Source: Actinomycetota bacterium (GTDB lineage: Bacteria; Actinomycetota; Thermoleophilia; Gaiellales; Gaiellaceae). Taken from it: a DNA stretch of 8,230 nucleotides. The notes beneath the pieces were generated by a model. The model had not been told where the DNA came from and searched no databases. It was given only the letters and a program-made list of their open reading frames with translations. Location of the stretch: assembly GCA_013695295.1 (NCBI GenBank), contig JACDAS010000117.1, positions 1 to 8,230 of the forward strand, given 5' to 3'. Positions 1-6,300 of this stretch are shown here, in pieces. The first letter of the stretch is position 1, and each line of letters opens with the position of its first letter. Made by a program: the position numbers and the translations under genes.

Positions 1-664
1 CCCCTGGCGCGTCCGGCGCTGCGCTCGAGCCGGCGTCGAGTGACTGCTCGAGCTCGAGCACGCAGAGCCGATCCGGCTCGCGGCCGAAGTCCTGCGGTAG
101 GAGATTCGTCGCCTGCGGCCAGTGCGCGGCGAGCTCTCCCGCCGCTGCGAGACGCACGCGCAATCCGTCGGCGAGCTGCAGCGTGCGTCCCAGGGAGAGA
201 CCGACGAGCGGCGCCACGGCGGCGTACGCGCGGTGCTCTCCGAAAAGCGATCGCTCGAGCTCCCCATAGGCCCGGTCGAAGGCGCGGTCGTCCCAGTCGA
301 AGCCGCCACACGCTTCGGCTGCGGCCTCGAGCATCGACAGGAGCACGCTCCGGAAGAGTCCCTCCTCCTCTGAGAGCCCGCTCTCGGCATGCGCGCGCAC
401 GAAGATCGCCGCGGCCGGCTCGCGCCGCAGCTCCTCCAGCGCGAGCACGGCGTCCGGAAGCTGCCTGAGCCGCCGGGCCCGGGCCTCGACGTAGTCCTTG
501 ACGAGCGGCCGATACTCATAGAGCGACGGACGCCCCCGCGAAGCGTGCTCCTCGAAGGCAAACGGGATCTCGGCTCCCTCTTCGACGTCTGCCGAAAGCA
601 GCCTGAAGCCGCCGAGACAGAAGCCGCGGAGAGCCTGGTGCAGGTTGGGCGCGCGGACGGCCAC
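1..664 (-). CDS. Hypothetical protein, N-terminal part (runs off left edge)
   Basis: An open minus-strand frame reads from a GTG at 664-662 (beginning MAVRAPNLHQ) to position 1 without a stop, giving 221 residues and continuing outside the window. I do not recognise the family. The translation looks like a real protein: acidic and hydrophobic residues are balanced, and helix-like segments alternate (for example PLVKDYVEARARRLRQLPDA near residue 55 and GLFRSVLLSMLEAAAEACGG near 105). A short motif, PQDFGREPDRLCVLELEQ, lies near residue 190. No signal peptide, membrane segment or catalytic motif is evident. The GTG is chosen because the protein-like sequence begins there; a weak GGAAG lies just upstream. 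A GTG at 693-691 has a better AGGAG site but opens a different, low-quality frame. The frame is open further upstream without a good start. The gene begins 47 bases after the stop of the upstream Nei gene on the same strand, so co-transcription is plausible. Confidence 0.75.
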   Translation of the reverse strand, partial: MAVRAPNLHQALRGFCLGGFRLLSADVEEGAEIPFAFEEHASRGRPSLYEYRPLVKDYVEARARRLRQLPDAVLALEELRREPAAAIFVRAHAESGLSEEEGLFRSVLLSMLEAAAEACGGFDWDDRAFDRAYGELERSLFGEHRAYAAVAPLVGLSLGRTLQLADGLRVRLAAAGELAAHWPQATNLLPQDFGREPDRLCVLELEQSLDAGSSAAPDAPG

Positions 665-711
665 CGACTTCCGTCTACGTTCCCGAAGGCCACGCTCCTG
701 CTTTCGAAGCT

Positions 712-1464
712 CTAACGAAACGGCTTCTTCGCCGCCTGGCAGGACGGGCACCAGTACGCCGTCCGGTTGTCGTCGCCCTGGCCGCGCGAGCGGATCGTCG
801 TGCCGCAGCGTGGGCACGGGCGGCCGGCGTGGCGGTAGACCCTGCGCTCCTCGCGCCCGGACCCGAGCGAGGAGCGCATGAGGCGCTCCGCCTCGGCCAG
901 GACCCCGCGAAGCTCGTCGTCGGAGAGGTCGCCGAGCGCCCGCCACGGCGAGAGCCGAGCGTGCCACAGGGCCTCCGCCTTCCAGAGATTGCCGATGCCC
1001 GAGACGAGGCGCTGGTCGAGCAGGGCGTCCCCGAGCGCCCGCCCCCGATCCTCGCGGCGAAGGTTGGCGAGCATCCGGTCGAAGTCGGGCTCGGCGGCGA
1101 GGATGTCCGGCCCGAGGCGGCCGAGCGCGCGTGTGTGGAGCTCCAGGACGGGGCCGCGCCAGAGGACGGCCTCGTGGGTCGAGCCCCGCAGGACGAGCCA
1201 CGGACGGCCGCCGCGTCGTGTCCCACGTGGAACGACCCGCCAGCTCCCGGACATGCGCAGGTGGCTTCGGAGCACGCGGCCTCCTTCGAAGCGGAGCAGG
1301 AGGTTCTTCCCCACCGCCTCGACGGACTCGAGCCGGCGGCCGTCGAGGCGCTCCGCCACTCGCTCGACCGCCGCTCGCGGATGGGGCGTCTCTACCTCGA
1401 GCCGCTCACCTACCAGCACGGCGAGTTGCCGGGCCGCGCGATGGAGGCTGTCTCCTTCTGGCAC
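712..1464 (-). CDS. nei: Endonuclease VIII / Fpg-family DNA glycosylase (Nei2-like)
   Basis: This is a bifunctional DNA glycosylase/AP lyase of base-excision repair that removes oxidised bases and nicks the strand. The 250-aa protein starts MPEGD; in this family the Pro after the initiator Met is the Schiff-base nucleophile and Glu3 is the catalytic acid. That requirement fixes the GTG at 1464-1462 as the start, although the frame stays open far upstream. Lys53 in VGKNLLLRF fits the conserved beta-hairpin lysine. The helix-two-turn-helix segment is at about 150-167 (LVSGIGNLWKAEALW). A C-terminal zinc finger uses Cys217, Cys220, Cys239 and Cys242, with Arg234 in its hairpin. All key residues are present and the length is normal for mycobacterial Nei2-like proteins. 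There is no clear ribosome-binding site, and a TACGGT box lies 9 bases upstream, so the message may be nearly leaderless. It is divergent from the carH-like regulator, with only 54 bases between them. Membership in Fpg/Nei is secure; the Nei2 subtype is inferred from overall similarity and the lhr neighbourhood. Confidence 0.95.
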   Translation of the reverse strand: MPEGDSLHRAARQLAVLVGERLEVETPHPRAAVERVAERLDGRRLESVEAVGKNLLLRFEGGRVLRSHLRMSGSWRVVPRGTRRGGRPWLVLRGSTHEAVLWRGPVLELHTRALGRLGPDILAAEPDFDRMLANLRREDRGRALGDALLDQRLVSGIGNLWKAEALWHARLSPWRALGDLSDDELRGVLAEAERLMRSSLGSGREERRVYRHAGRPCPRCGTTIRSRGQGDDNRTAYWCPSCQAAKKPFR

Positions 1465-1473
1465 GCACGGGCT

Positions 1474-1479
1474 ACCGTA
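1474..1479 (-). promoter_or_regulatory. Possible -10 box for nei
   Basis: On the minus strand this reads TACGGT, which fits the actinobacterial TAnnnT pattern. It ends 9 bases before the nei GTG, implying a leaderless or very short leader. No convincing -35 element is visible at 16-18 bases, so support is weak. Confidence 0.3.
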
Positions 1480-1490
1480 GCGCTGCTCGA

Positions 1491-1507
1491 TGTCTAGGAA
1501 CTGTCTA
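1491..1507. promoter_or_regulatory. Direct-repeat operator candidate for the CarH-like regulator
   Basis: Two exact copies of TGTCTA occur at 1491-1496 and 1502-1507, start to start 11 bases apart, inside the 54-base gap between nei and the regulator. Thermus CarH is known, as I recall, to bind 11-base direct repeats with a TGTAnA-like core on one strand; TGTCTA agrees at all fixed positions but one. The second copy overlaps the probable -10 box of the regulator gene, as expected for autorepression. Weaker matches occur in the same 11-base phase at 1469 (GGGCTA, 4 of 6) and 1480 (GCGCTG, 2 of 6), reaching toward the nei start. Spacing and location are seen directly; the binding protein is inferred. 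Confidence 0.5.
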
Positions 1508-1511
1508 AGAT
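1506..1511 (+). promoter_or_regulatory. -10 box of the carH-like gene, leaderless type
   Basis: TAAGAT fits TAnnnT and is followed by exactly 7 bases before the GTG at 1519. This is the usual geometry of leaderless actinobacterial genes, in which transcription begins at the start codon. No ribosome-binding site precedes the GTG, which agrees. No good -35 is visible (CTGCTC at 1483-1488 is poor). The box overlaps the second TGTCTA repeat. Confidence 0.45.
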
Positions 1512-1518
1512 CAGTGGC

Positions 1519-2373
1519 GTGCACGGGCTGAACATCGCGGCCCTCTCCGGTCGAACGGGCGTCGCGGCCGACACCCTGCGGAAGTGGGAGGAGCGGTACG
1601 GCGTCCTGCGTCCGACGCGCACCGAGGGCGGCCAGCGGCGGTACAGCGAGGTGGACGTCGAGCGGGTTGAATGGCTGCTCGCGCGCCTCGCGGAGGGGTA
1701 CCGGATCGGCGAGGCCGCAGCCCTCCTCGGCTCGGCCGAGAGCGAGGCGCCGGCGACCGCGTCGGCGCTCAAGAAAGCGCTCTACGAGAGCGTGGCCCGG
1801 AGCGACGCGGAGGCCGTGCAGCGCCTGCTCGAGCAGGCGTTCGCCCTCCTCGCCACCGAGACGGCGCTGATGCGGGTGTTGCGGCCGCTGCTGTACGACG
1901 TCGGCAAGGGCTGGGCCGCCGGCACCCTCTCGGTCGCGCAGGAGCACCTCGTGTCGCAGGCGATTCGCGGGCGGCTCCAGCACCTGCTCAGCGACCGGCG
2001 GGGTGCAGTGCGCGGCGAGGCCGTGCTCGCTTGCGCGCCCGGCGAGCGGCACGACCTCGGCCTCCTGATGCTCGCCGTGTGCATGCGCGCCGACGGCTGG
2101 GCGATCTCCTATCTCGGGCCGGAGACACCGGTCTCGGCCGCGCTCGACCTCGCTCGAGCCCGCTCGGCGAGCGTGCTCGGGATCAGCGTCACGATGCCCG
2201 AGCACCTCAAGGGCCTCTCCGACGAGCTCGGCCAGGCGTCGGTGCCGGGAGGGCTGCGCGTCGTCGTCGGAGGTCCTGCCACGGGCGCCTCGCTTGCGCG
2301 CGTGCTCGACGTCGTCTACGTGCGGCCCGAGCTCCCCCAGGCGGTCTCGCGGCTCCGGGAGCTCGTCGCGTGA
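1519..2373 (+). CDS. carH: CarH/LitR-type B12-dependent light-sensing MerR-family repressor
   Basis: This 284-aa protein is a predicted transcriptional repressor that binds DNA in the dark with adenosylcobalamin and lets go when light breaks the Co-C bond. Residues 4-72 are a MerR winged helix (TGVAADTLRKWEERYGVLRP, then GGQRRYSE). Residues 80-160 form the helical cap domain with the CarH signature W-x9-EH (Trp132, Val139, Glu142, His143). Residues 167-284 are the Rossmann-like B12-binding domain, with the lower-ligand motif ERHDLG (His178) and GISVTMPEH and VVVGGPATGA segments. Every one of these residues is offset by +1 from Thermus thermophilus CarH (Trp131, Val138, Glu141, His142, His177, from memory), and the length is nearly identical. 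The Thermus His132 position is Ala133 here. The GTG start is supported by the leaderless -10 box and by the N-terminus fitting MerR proteins. The stop overlaps the next gene as GTGA. The target genes of this regulator are not known; no carotenoid or photolyase gene lies in the window. Confidence 0.9.
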   Translation: MHGLNIAALSGRTGVAADTLRKWEERYGVLRPTRTEGGQRRYSEVDVERVEWLLARLAEGYRIGEAAALLGSAESEAPATASALKKALYESVARSDAEAVQRLLEQAFALLATETALMRVLRPLLYDVGKGWAAGTLSVAQEHLVSQAIRGRLQHLLSDRRGAVRGEAVLACAPGERHDLGLLMLAVCMRADGWAISYLGPETPVSAALDLARARSASVLGISVTMPEHLKGLSDELGQASVPGGLRVVVGGPATGASLARVLDVVYVRPELPQAVSRLRELVA

Positions 2374-2870
2374 GCCGGCTGCGCTCGGCGGGAGCCGGAG
2401 CCGCGGCGGCAACCCTCTGGGGGCTCTTCGAGCCGCTCGACCAGAAGATCTTCCGCTCTGACTACTCCGACATCGCCCTGCTCGGGAAAGCCGTCACTCA
2501 GGGCCCGCGTTGGCGGCCGGCGGGCTTTGCCCTGCACGCTGTCAACGGCGTCGTCTTCGGGCTCGTCTTCCACGAGCTCCGGCGCCGGGTGCCGGTCGAG
2601 CCGAGACGTCTGGCTCTCGGCCTCGCCCTCGCCGAGCACGTGACCCTCTATCCGCTCTCCTACCTGGTCGATCGGTATCACCCGGCGCGGGGGGAGCCGG
2701 GCATCCCCCCGCTACTGACGAACCCGCGCGCCGTCGCCCAGGCCACCGCCCGGCACGTCCTGTTCGGCGTGGCGCTCGGCTGGCTCGCCGGGCCTAGCGC
2801 ACGTCCGTCTGCTCGACGGTTCCGCGCCACGCGCCCGTCTCGGCGCCGCGCTTCTCGATCAGCTGCTTGA
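2370..2870 (+). CDS. Small membrane protein of unknown function, coupled to carH
   Basis: The GTG at 2370 overlaps the TGA of the carH-like gene by four bases (GTGA), so translation is probably coupled and the two genes form an operon. The 166-aa product is not a family I can name. Likely membrane segments are near residues 8-20 (weak), 50-68 (GFALHAVNGVVFGLVF), 81-100 (LALGLALAEHVTLYPLSYLV) and 122-141 (VAQATARHVLFGVALGWLAG). His56, Asn59, His68, Glu89, His90 and His129 sit in or beside these segments, and FEPLDQ follows the first. The last 25 or so residues are Arg/Ser-rich and low in complexity, and overlap the tail of the opposing SRPBCC gene by 77 bases. That tail may be non-conserved read-through beyond a natural end near LAGP. 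Its place behind a B12 photoreceptor suggests a light-induced membrane function, but this is inference. Confidence 0.7.
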   Translation: MSRLRSAGAGAAAATLWGLFEPLDQKIFRSDYSDIALLGKAVTQGPRWRPAGFALHAVNGVVFGLVFHELRRRVPVEPRRLALGLALAEHVTLYPLSYLVDRYHPARGEPGIPPLLTNPRAVAQATARHVLFGVALGWLAGPSARPSARRFRATRPSRRRASRSAA

Positions 2871-3258
2871 ACCGCTCGAGATCGCCCTTGACCTGTCGGT
2901 CGTCGAACCCGAGGGCGGCGCCGGCCTTCTCGACGATCCCCTCTGGCTCGTAGTCCATCGAGACGAGCACGCGCGTCTCGTCCTCGCCGAGGCGATGGAA
3001 GTTGACGACACCGCCCTGCTCGTTGCCCGAGGTGCTCTTCCAGGCGACACGCTGATCGGGGACCTGCTCGGTGATCTCCGCGTCCCACTCCTCGCGCTTG
3101 CCGGCGATTTCCGCGACCCAGTGTAGATGGGTGTCGTCGAGCTGGCTCACCGACTCGACGCCCTCCATGAACTTCGGGAACTCCTCGAACTGCGTCCACT
3201 GGTTGTAGGCCACCTGCACGGGGACGTTCACGTCGATCGACTGCTCGATGGTGCTCAT
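2794..3258 (-). CDS. SRPBCC (START/polyketide-cyclase-like) family protein
   Basis: This 154-aa soluble protein has the helix-grip fold that encloses a hydrophobic ligand cavity; the ligand is unknown. Visible hallmarks are the first strand (MSTIEQSIDVNVPVQVAYNQ), the helix QWTQFEEFPKFMEGVESV at about residues 20-37, alternating beta strands through residue 105 (for example RVAWKSTSGNEQGGVVNFHR and TRVLVSMDYEP), and a long C-terminal helix (QVKGDLERFKQLIEKRG, about 121-137). It resembles the stand-alone cyclase/dehydrase-type proteins common in actinobacteria and myxobacteria. The ATG at 3258-3256 is supported by a near-perfect AAGGAGG four bases upstream. Unlike its neighbours it therefore has a conventional leader, and its promoter resembles a general-stress site. 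It converges with the carH operon, overlapping the membrane-protein tail, and lies 100 bases downstream of lhr on the same strand. Confidence 0.88.
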   Translation of the reverse strand: MSTIEQSIDVNVPVQVAYNQWTQFEEFPKFMEGVESVSQLDDTHLHWVAEIAGKREEWDAEITEQVPDQRVAWKSTSGNEQGGVVNFHRLGEDETRVLVSMDYEPEGIVEKAGAALGFDDRQVKGDLERFKQLIEKRGAETGAWRGTVEQTDVR

Positions 3259-3262
3259 GTGT

Positions 3263-3269
3263 CCTCCTT
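3263..3269 (-). promoter_or_regulatory. Strong ribosome-binding site of the SRPBCC gene
   Basis: The minus strand reads AAGGAGG followed by ACAC and the ATG. It is the strongest Shine-Dalgarno match in the window and settles the start of the SRPBCC gene. Confidence 0.8.
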
Positions 3270-3279
3270 GCTCGATTGC

Positions 3280-3290
3280 AACGGTCCGTT
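3280..3290. repeat. 11-base perfect palindrome in the SRPBCC leader
   Basis: AACGGTCCGTT is an inverted repeat with five-base arms around a central T. It overlaps the downstream edge of the candidate -10 and the likely transcription start of the SRPBCC gene, where an operator would act. The short arms make a chance occurrence possible in GC-rich DNA. Confidence 0.3.
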
Positions 3291-3313
3291 CCCGCGATCT
3301 GCTCTTGTCAAAC
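3288..3313 (-). promoter_or_regulatory. Candidate SigB/SigF-type promoter for the SRPBCC gene
   Basis: On the minus strand GTTTGA (3313-3308) is followed after 14 bases by GGGAAC (3293-3288). General-stress sigma factors of Gram-positive bacteria recognise approximately GTTTAA, 12-14 bases, GGGTAT. The -35 matches at five of six positions and the -10 keeps GGG and one A. Transcription would start near 3281, giving a leader of about 22 bases that contains the strong AAGGAGG. A TTGACA overlaps at 3307-3312 but has no matching housekeeping -10. The 100-base gap between lhr and the SRPBCC gene is also the least GC-rich stretch nearby, which fits a promoter. Confidence 0.4.
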
Positions 3314-3358
3314 TTCTGTCCAAATATCTCTTCCGCAGCCGGGCCTCGAGGAGCGTCG

Positions 3359-6300
3359 CTACGGGCGCAGCACGGCGCGCCGCGGGCCCGCAGTGAAGCC
3401 CGCCTCGACGAGCAGGGCCAGGACCTCCGTGTCCCCTACCGCCTCGCCGTCGAAACGCTCGACAGCGAGGCGCGTCCCACGGCGCCCGCGGACGTGCTCG
3501 ACGAGTGCCGCGAGCGCGGGGCGAAGCCACGACTCGTCCGTGTCCCGCAACGGCACGAGCGACCTGCCACCCCGCTCGACGTAGAGCACCGCCTCGCCCC
3601 CCAGCAACACGACGTAGGCGCCGCCGACGCGGGCGGCCCTGGCACCGGCGCGCCGCGGCCAGGGAAGGGCCGCCCCGTAGGGCTGGGCCGGGTCGGCCGC
3701 CGCGAGCACAAGGGCATCCGCGGTCGCCTCCGAGCCGTTGGGCGGGTCGAGCCGAGTGCTCTCCTGCCTCAGCTCACGGAGGCGCTCCACCGCCCCCCCG
3801 AGCGCGAACTGGGCACCGCCGAGGCCCTCCACGAAGTAACCACGGCGGCAGAGGCCGATCGTCTCGAGTGCCCGCAGCTCGCCGTAGACGGCCCCGTAGC
3901 CACCCGGGATCCCCTCGCCGCGAACGCCGTCGCGGGTGACGATGCCCTGGCGCTCCAGCAGGAGCTCGGCGAGCGCGCGCCTGGACGGAGCCGAGCTGCC
4001 GAACAGTCGCTCGGCGAGCGACCAGCGGCCCTGCGTGGAGGTGATTCCGGTCGTCCGTTGCCGCGAGAACCGGCGTGGCCGCCGCTGCACGGGCGGCGCG
4101 GCGTAGCGGCGACCGGCTCTCAGCGGCGTCCAGGCGTCGTTCGTCGCCTCCCCGGCCCACACGAGATCCCACAGCGCCGGTAGCGCGAGCTCTGACTCGA
4201 GGCCGGTGATCGCGAGCAGGTCGAACCAGAACTCCGCGCTCCGCTCGAGGGCCGAGCGTAGGAGGTCGTGCACCTCGCCCTCCGGAGCAGGGGCTCCGGC
4301 CGGCCGGCCGAGGGCGGCCGCGTCCTCGCGGAAGAAGACCGCGACCCGATCGAGCCCGGAGCCCACCCACACCAGCTCGCCGGTGGCGCAGAGCTGGTCT
4401 AGCTGCGCGGGCTGGTACCCAGGGACGCGACGAGGCAGCACCTCGGCCTCCCAGAGCGCCACCGGCAGCGCGAGGCCCTGGAGCGGGACGAGGGCCTCCC
4501 GGAGTGTGGCTCGGCGGTCGATCCCCTGCCAGCCCGACAGGAAGCGCGAGTACGCAGATTGCTCGGCCGGCTCGACCTCCCGGCGGAGCGCTGCGAGCGA
4601 CGCGCGCCGGAGGCGCCGGAGGACGTCCGGGTCGCACCACTCCCGCTCGCTTCCGCCGGGCCGGAGCTCGCCGCGGACGAGCCGGTCCTCCCGCTCCAGC
4701 GCGCGGAGCTCGACCTCGAGCTCGCCGGGCTCGAGACCGAATCGCGCGGCCGCCTGAGCGGTCGTGAAGGGCCCGCGCCCCCGCGCGTAGCGGCCGAGGA
4801 GCGACCGCAGCGGAGCCTCGCTCGGCTCGAGGAAGGCGCCGGGCAGACCGCCGGGCGGCATCGCGCCGAGGGCGTCCCGGTACCTGCCGGCGTCCTCCGC
4901 CGCAATCAGACGCGGCTCGCCGCCGACCCGCACCGTGATCGCCCGGCGATCGGCCTCGAGCGCGGCGCCGAGGGCGGCGTCGAACTCGCCCGGGGCCAGG
5001 TCGCCCCGGCGGAGGAGGAGGTCGTGCAGCTCGTCGGGGATGCGCGCGCGGCCCGCCAGCGAGCGCTCGACGTCCTCGAGCGCGCCGGGATCGATCAGAT
5101 CGCGGAGCTCCTCCTGCCCGAGCAGCTCCCGGAGCAGATCGCGATCGAGCGAGAGCGCCTGGGCACGCCGCTCGGCCGCCGGCGTGTCGTCCTCGTACAT
5201 GTAGGTCGCCACGTAGTCGAAGAGGAGCGACGACGCGAAGGGCGAGGCCGAGGGCGTCTCGACGTCGACGAGGTCGATCTCGCGCTTGCGCAAGCCCGAG
5301 AGGAGGCGCTTCAGGGCCGGCAGGTCGAACACGTCCTGGAGGCACTCGCGGTAGGTCTCGAGGATGATCGGGAACGAGCCGTACCGCCGGGCGACCTGGA
5401 GCAGGCTCTGGGCCTTCAGGCGCTGCTGCCAGAGGGGTGTGCGCTGGCCCGGGCGGCGGCGCGGGATCAGCAGGGCCCTCGCGGCGTTCTCGCGGAAGCG
5501 CGCACCGAAGAGCGCGCTCGAGGCGAGCTCCGAGACGACGAGCTCCTCCAGCTCGTCGGGCTCGAGCACGAGCTCGCTGGCGGGCGGCGTCGCGTCGGCG
5601 TCCGGCAGGTGGAGGGCGATCCCGTCGTCGGACCAGATCGACTGCACCTCGAGGCCGAGCGACTCGCGCAGGCGGGCCGCGAGCGCAAGCGCCCAGGGTG
5701 CGTGGACGCGACCACCGAAGGGGGTGAGGATGCAGAGCCGCCAGTCGCCGATCTCATCGCGGAAACGCTCGACGACCACCGTGCGGTCGGACGGGACCGC
5801 GCCCGTGGCTGCGGCCTGCTCGCTCAGGAAGGTGAGCAGGTTCCGTGCGGCGAGCTCGTCGAGCCGATGCTCGTCCTGGAGGCGCGCGAGCGCCCGCTCC
5901 TCCGGGAGCGAGACGAGCTCCCGCGAAGCCCGGCCGATCGCCTCGCCGAGCTCGTAGGGCCTCCCCACGCCCTCGCCCTTCCAGAACGGGACGGCACCGG
6001 GAACTCCGGGGGCGGGAGACACGAGCACGCGGTCGCGGGTGATCTCCTCGATCCGCCACGTCGTCGCCCCGAGCAGGAAAGTCTGCCCGGCCCTCGCCTC
6101 GTAGACCATCTCCTCGTCGAGCTCGCCGACCCGCCCGCCCCCGCCGACGAGGTGCACGCCGTAGAGCCCGCGGTCCGGGATCGTGCCGGCGTTCGTGACC
6201 GCGAGGCGAGCGGCGCCGGCGCGGCCACGGATGACTCCTGCGGTGCGGTCCCACACGATCCGGGGCCGCAGCTCGGCGAACTCGTCGGAGGGGTAGCGAC

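Noticed and set aside
45..60. Perfect 16-base palindrome TGCTCGAGCTCGAGCA
   Set aside because: It lies inside coding sequence for VLELEQS and arises from the preferred CTC/GAG Leu and Glu codons; similar CTCGAG strings recur throughout the window.
122..715. Plus-strand open frames at 122-373 and 389-715
   Set aside because: They mirror the protein-like minus-strand frame at 1-664 and have antisense-type composition with no recognisable features.
1671..2369. Upstream extension of the membrane-protein frame inside the carH-like gene
   Set aside because: This part is low-complexity Arg/Ala sequence out of frame with carH; the coupled GTG at 2370 is the natural start.
1465..2412. Upstream extension of the nei frame over the carH-like gene
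   Set aside because: The catalytic N-terminal Pro must follow the initiator Met directly, which places the start at the GTG at 1464; the extension is antisense to a well-supported gene.
3307..3312. TTGACA on the minus strand as a housekeeping -35 for the SRPBCC gene
   Set aside because: The hexamer is perfect, but no TAnnnT-like -10 occurs at 16-19 bases; the overlapping GTTTGA with GGGAAC gives a better paired promoter.
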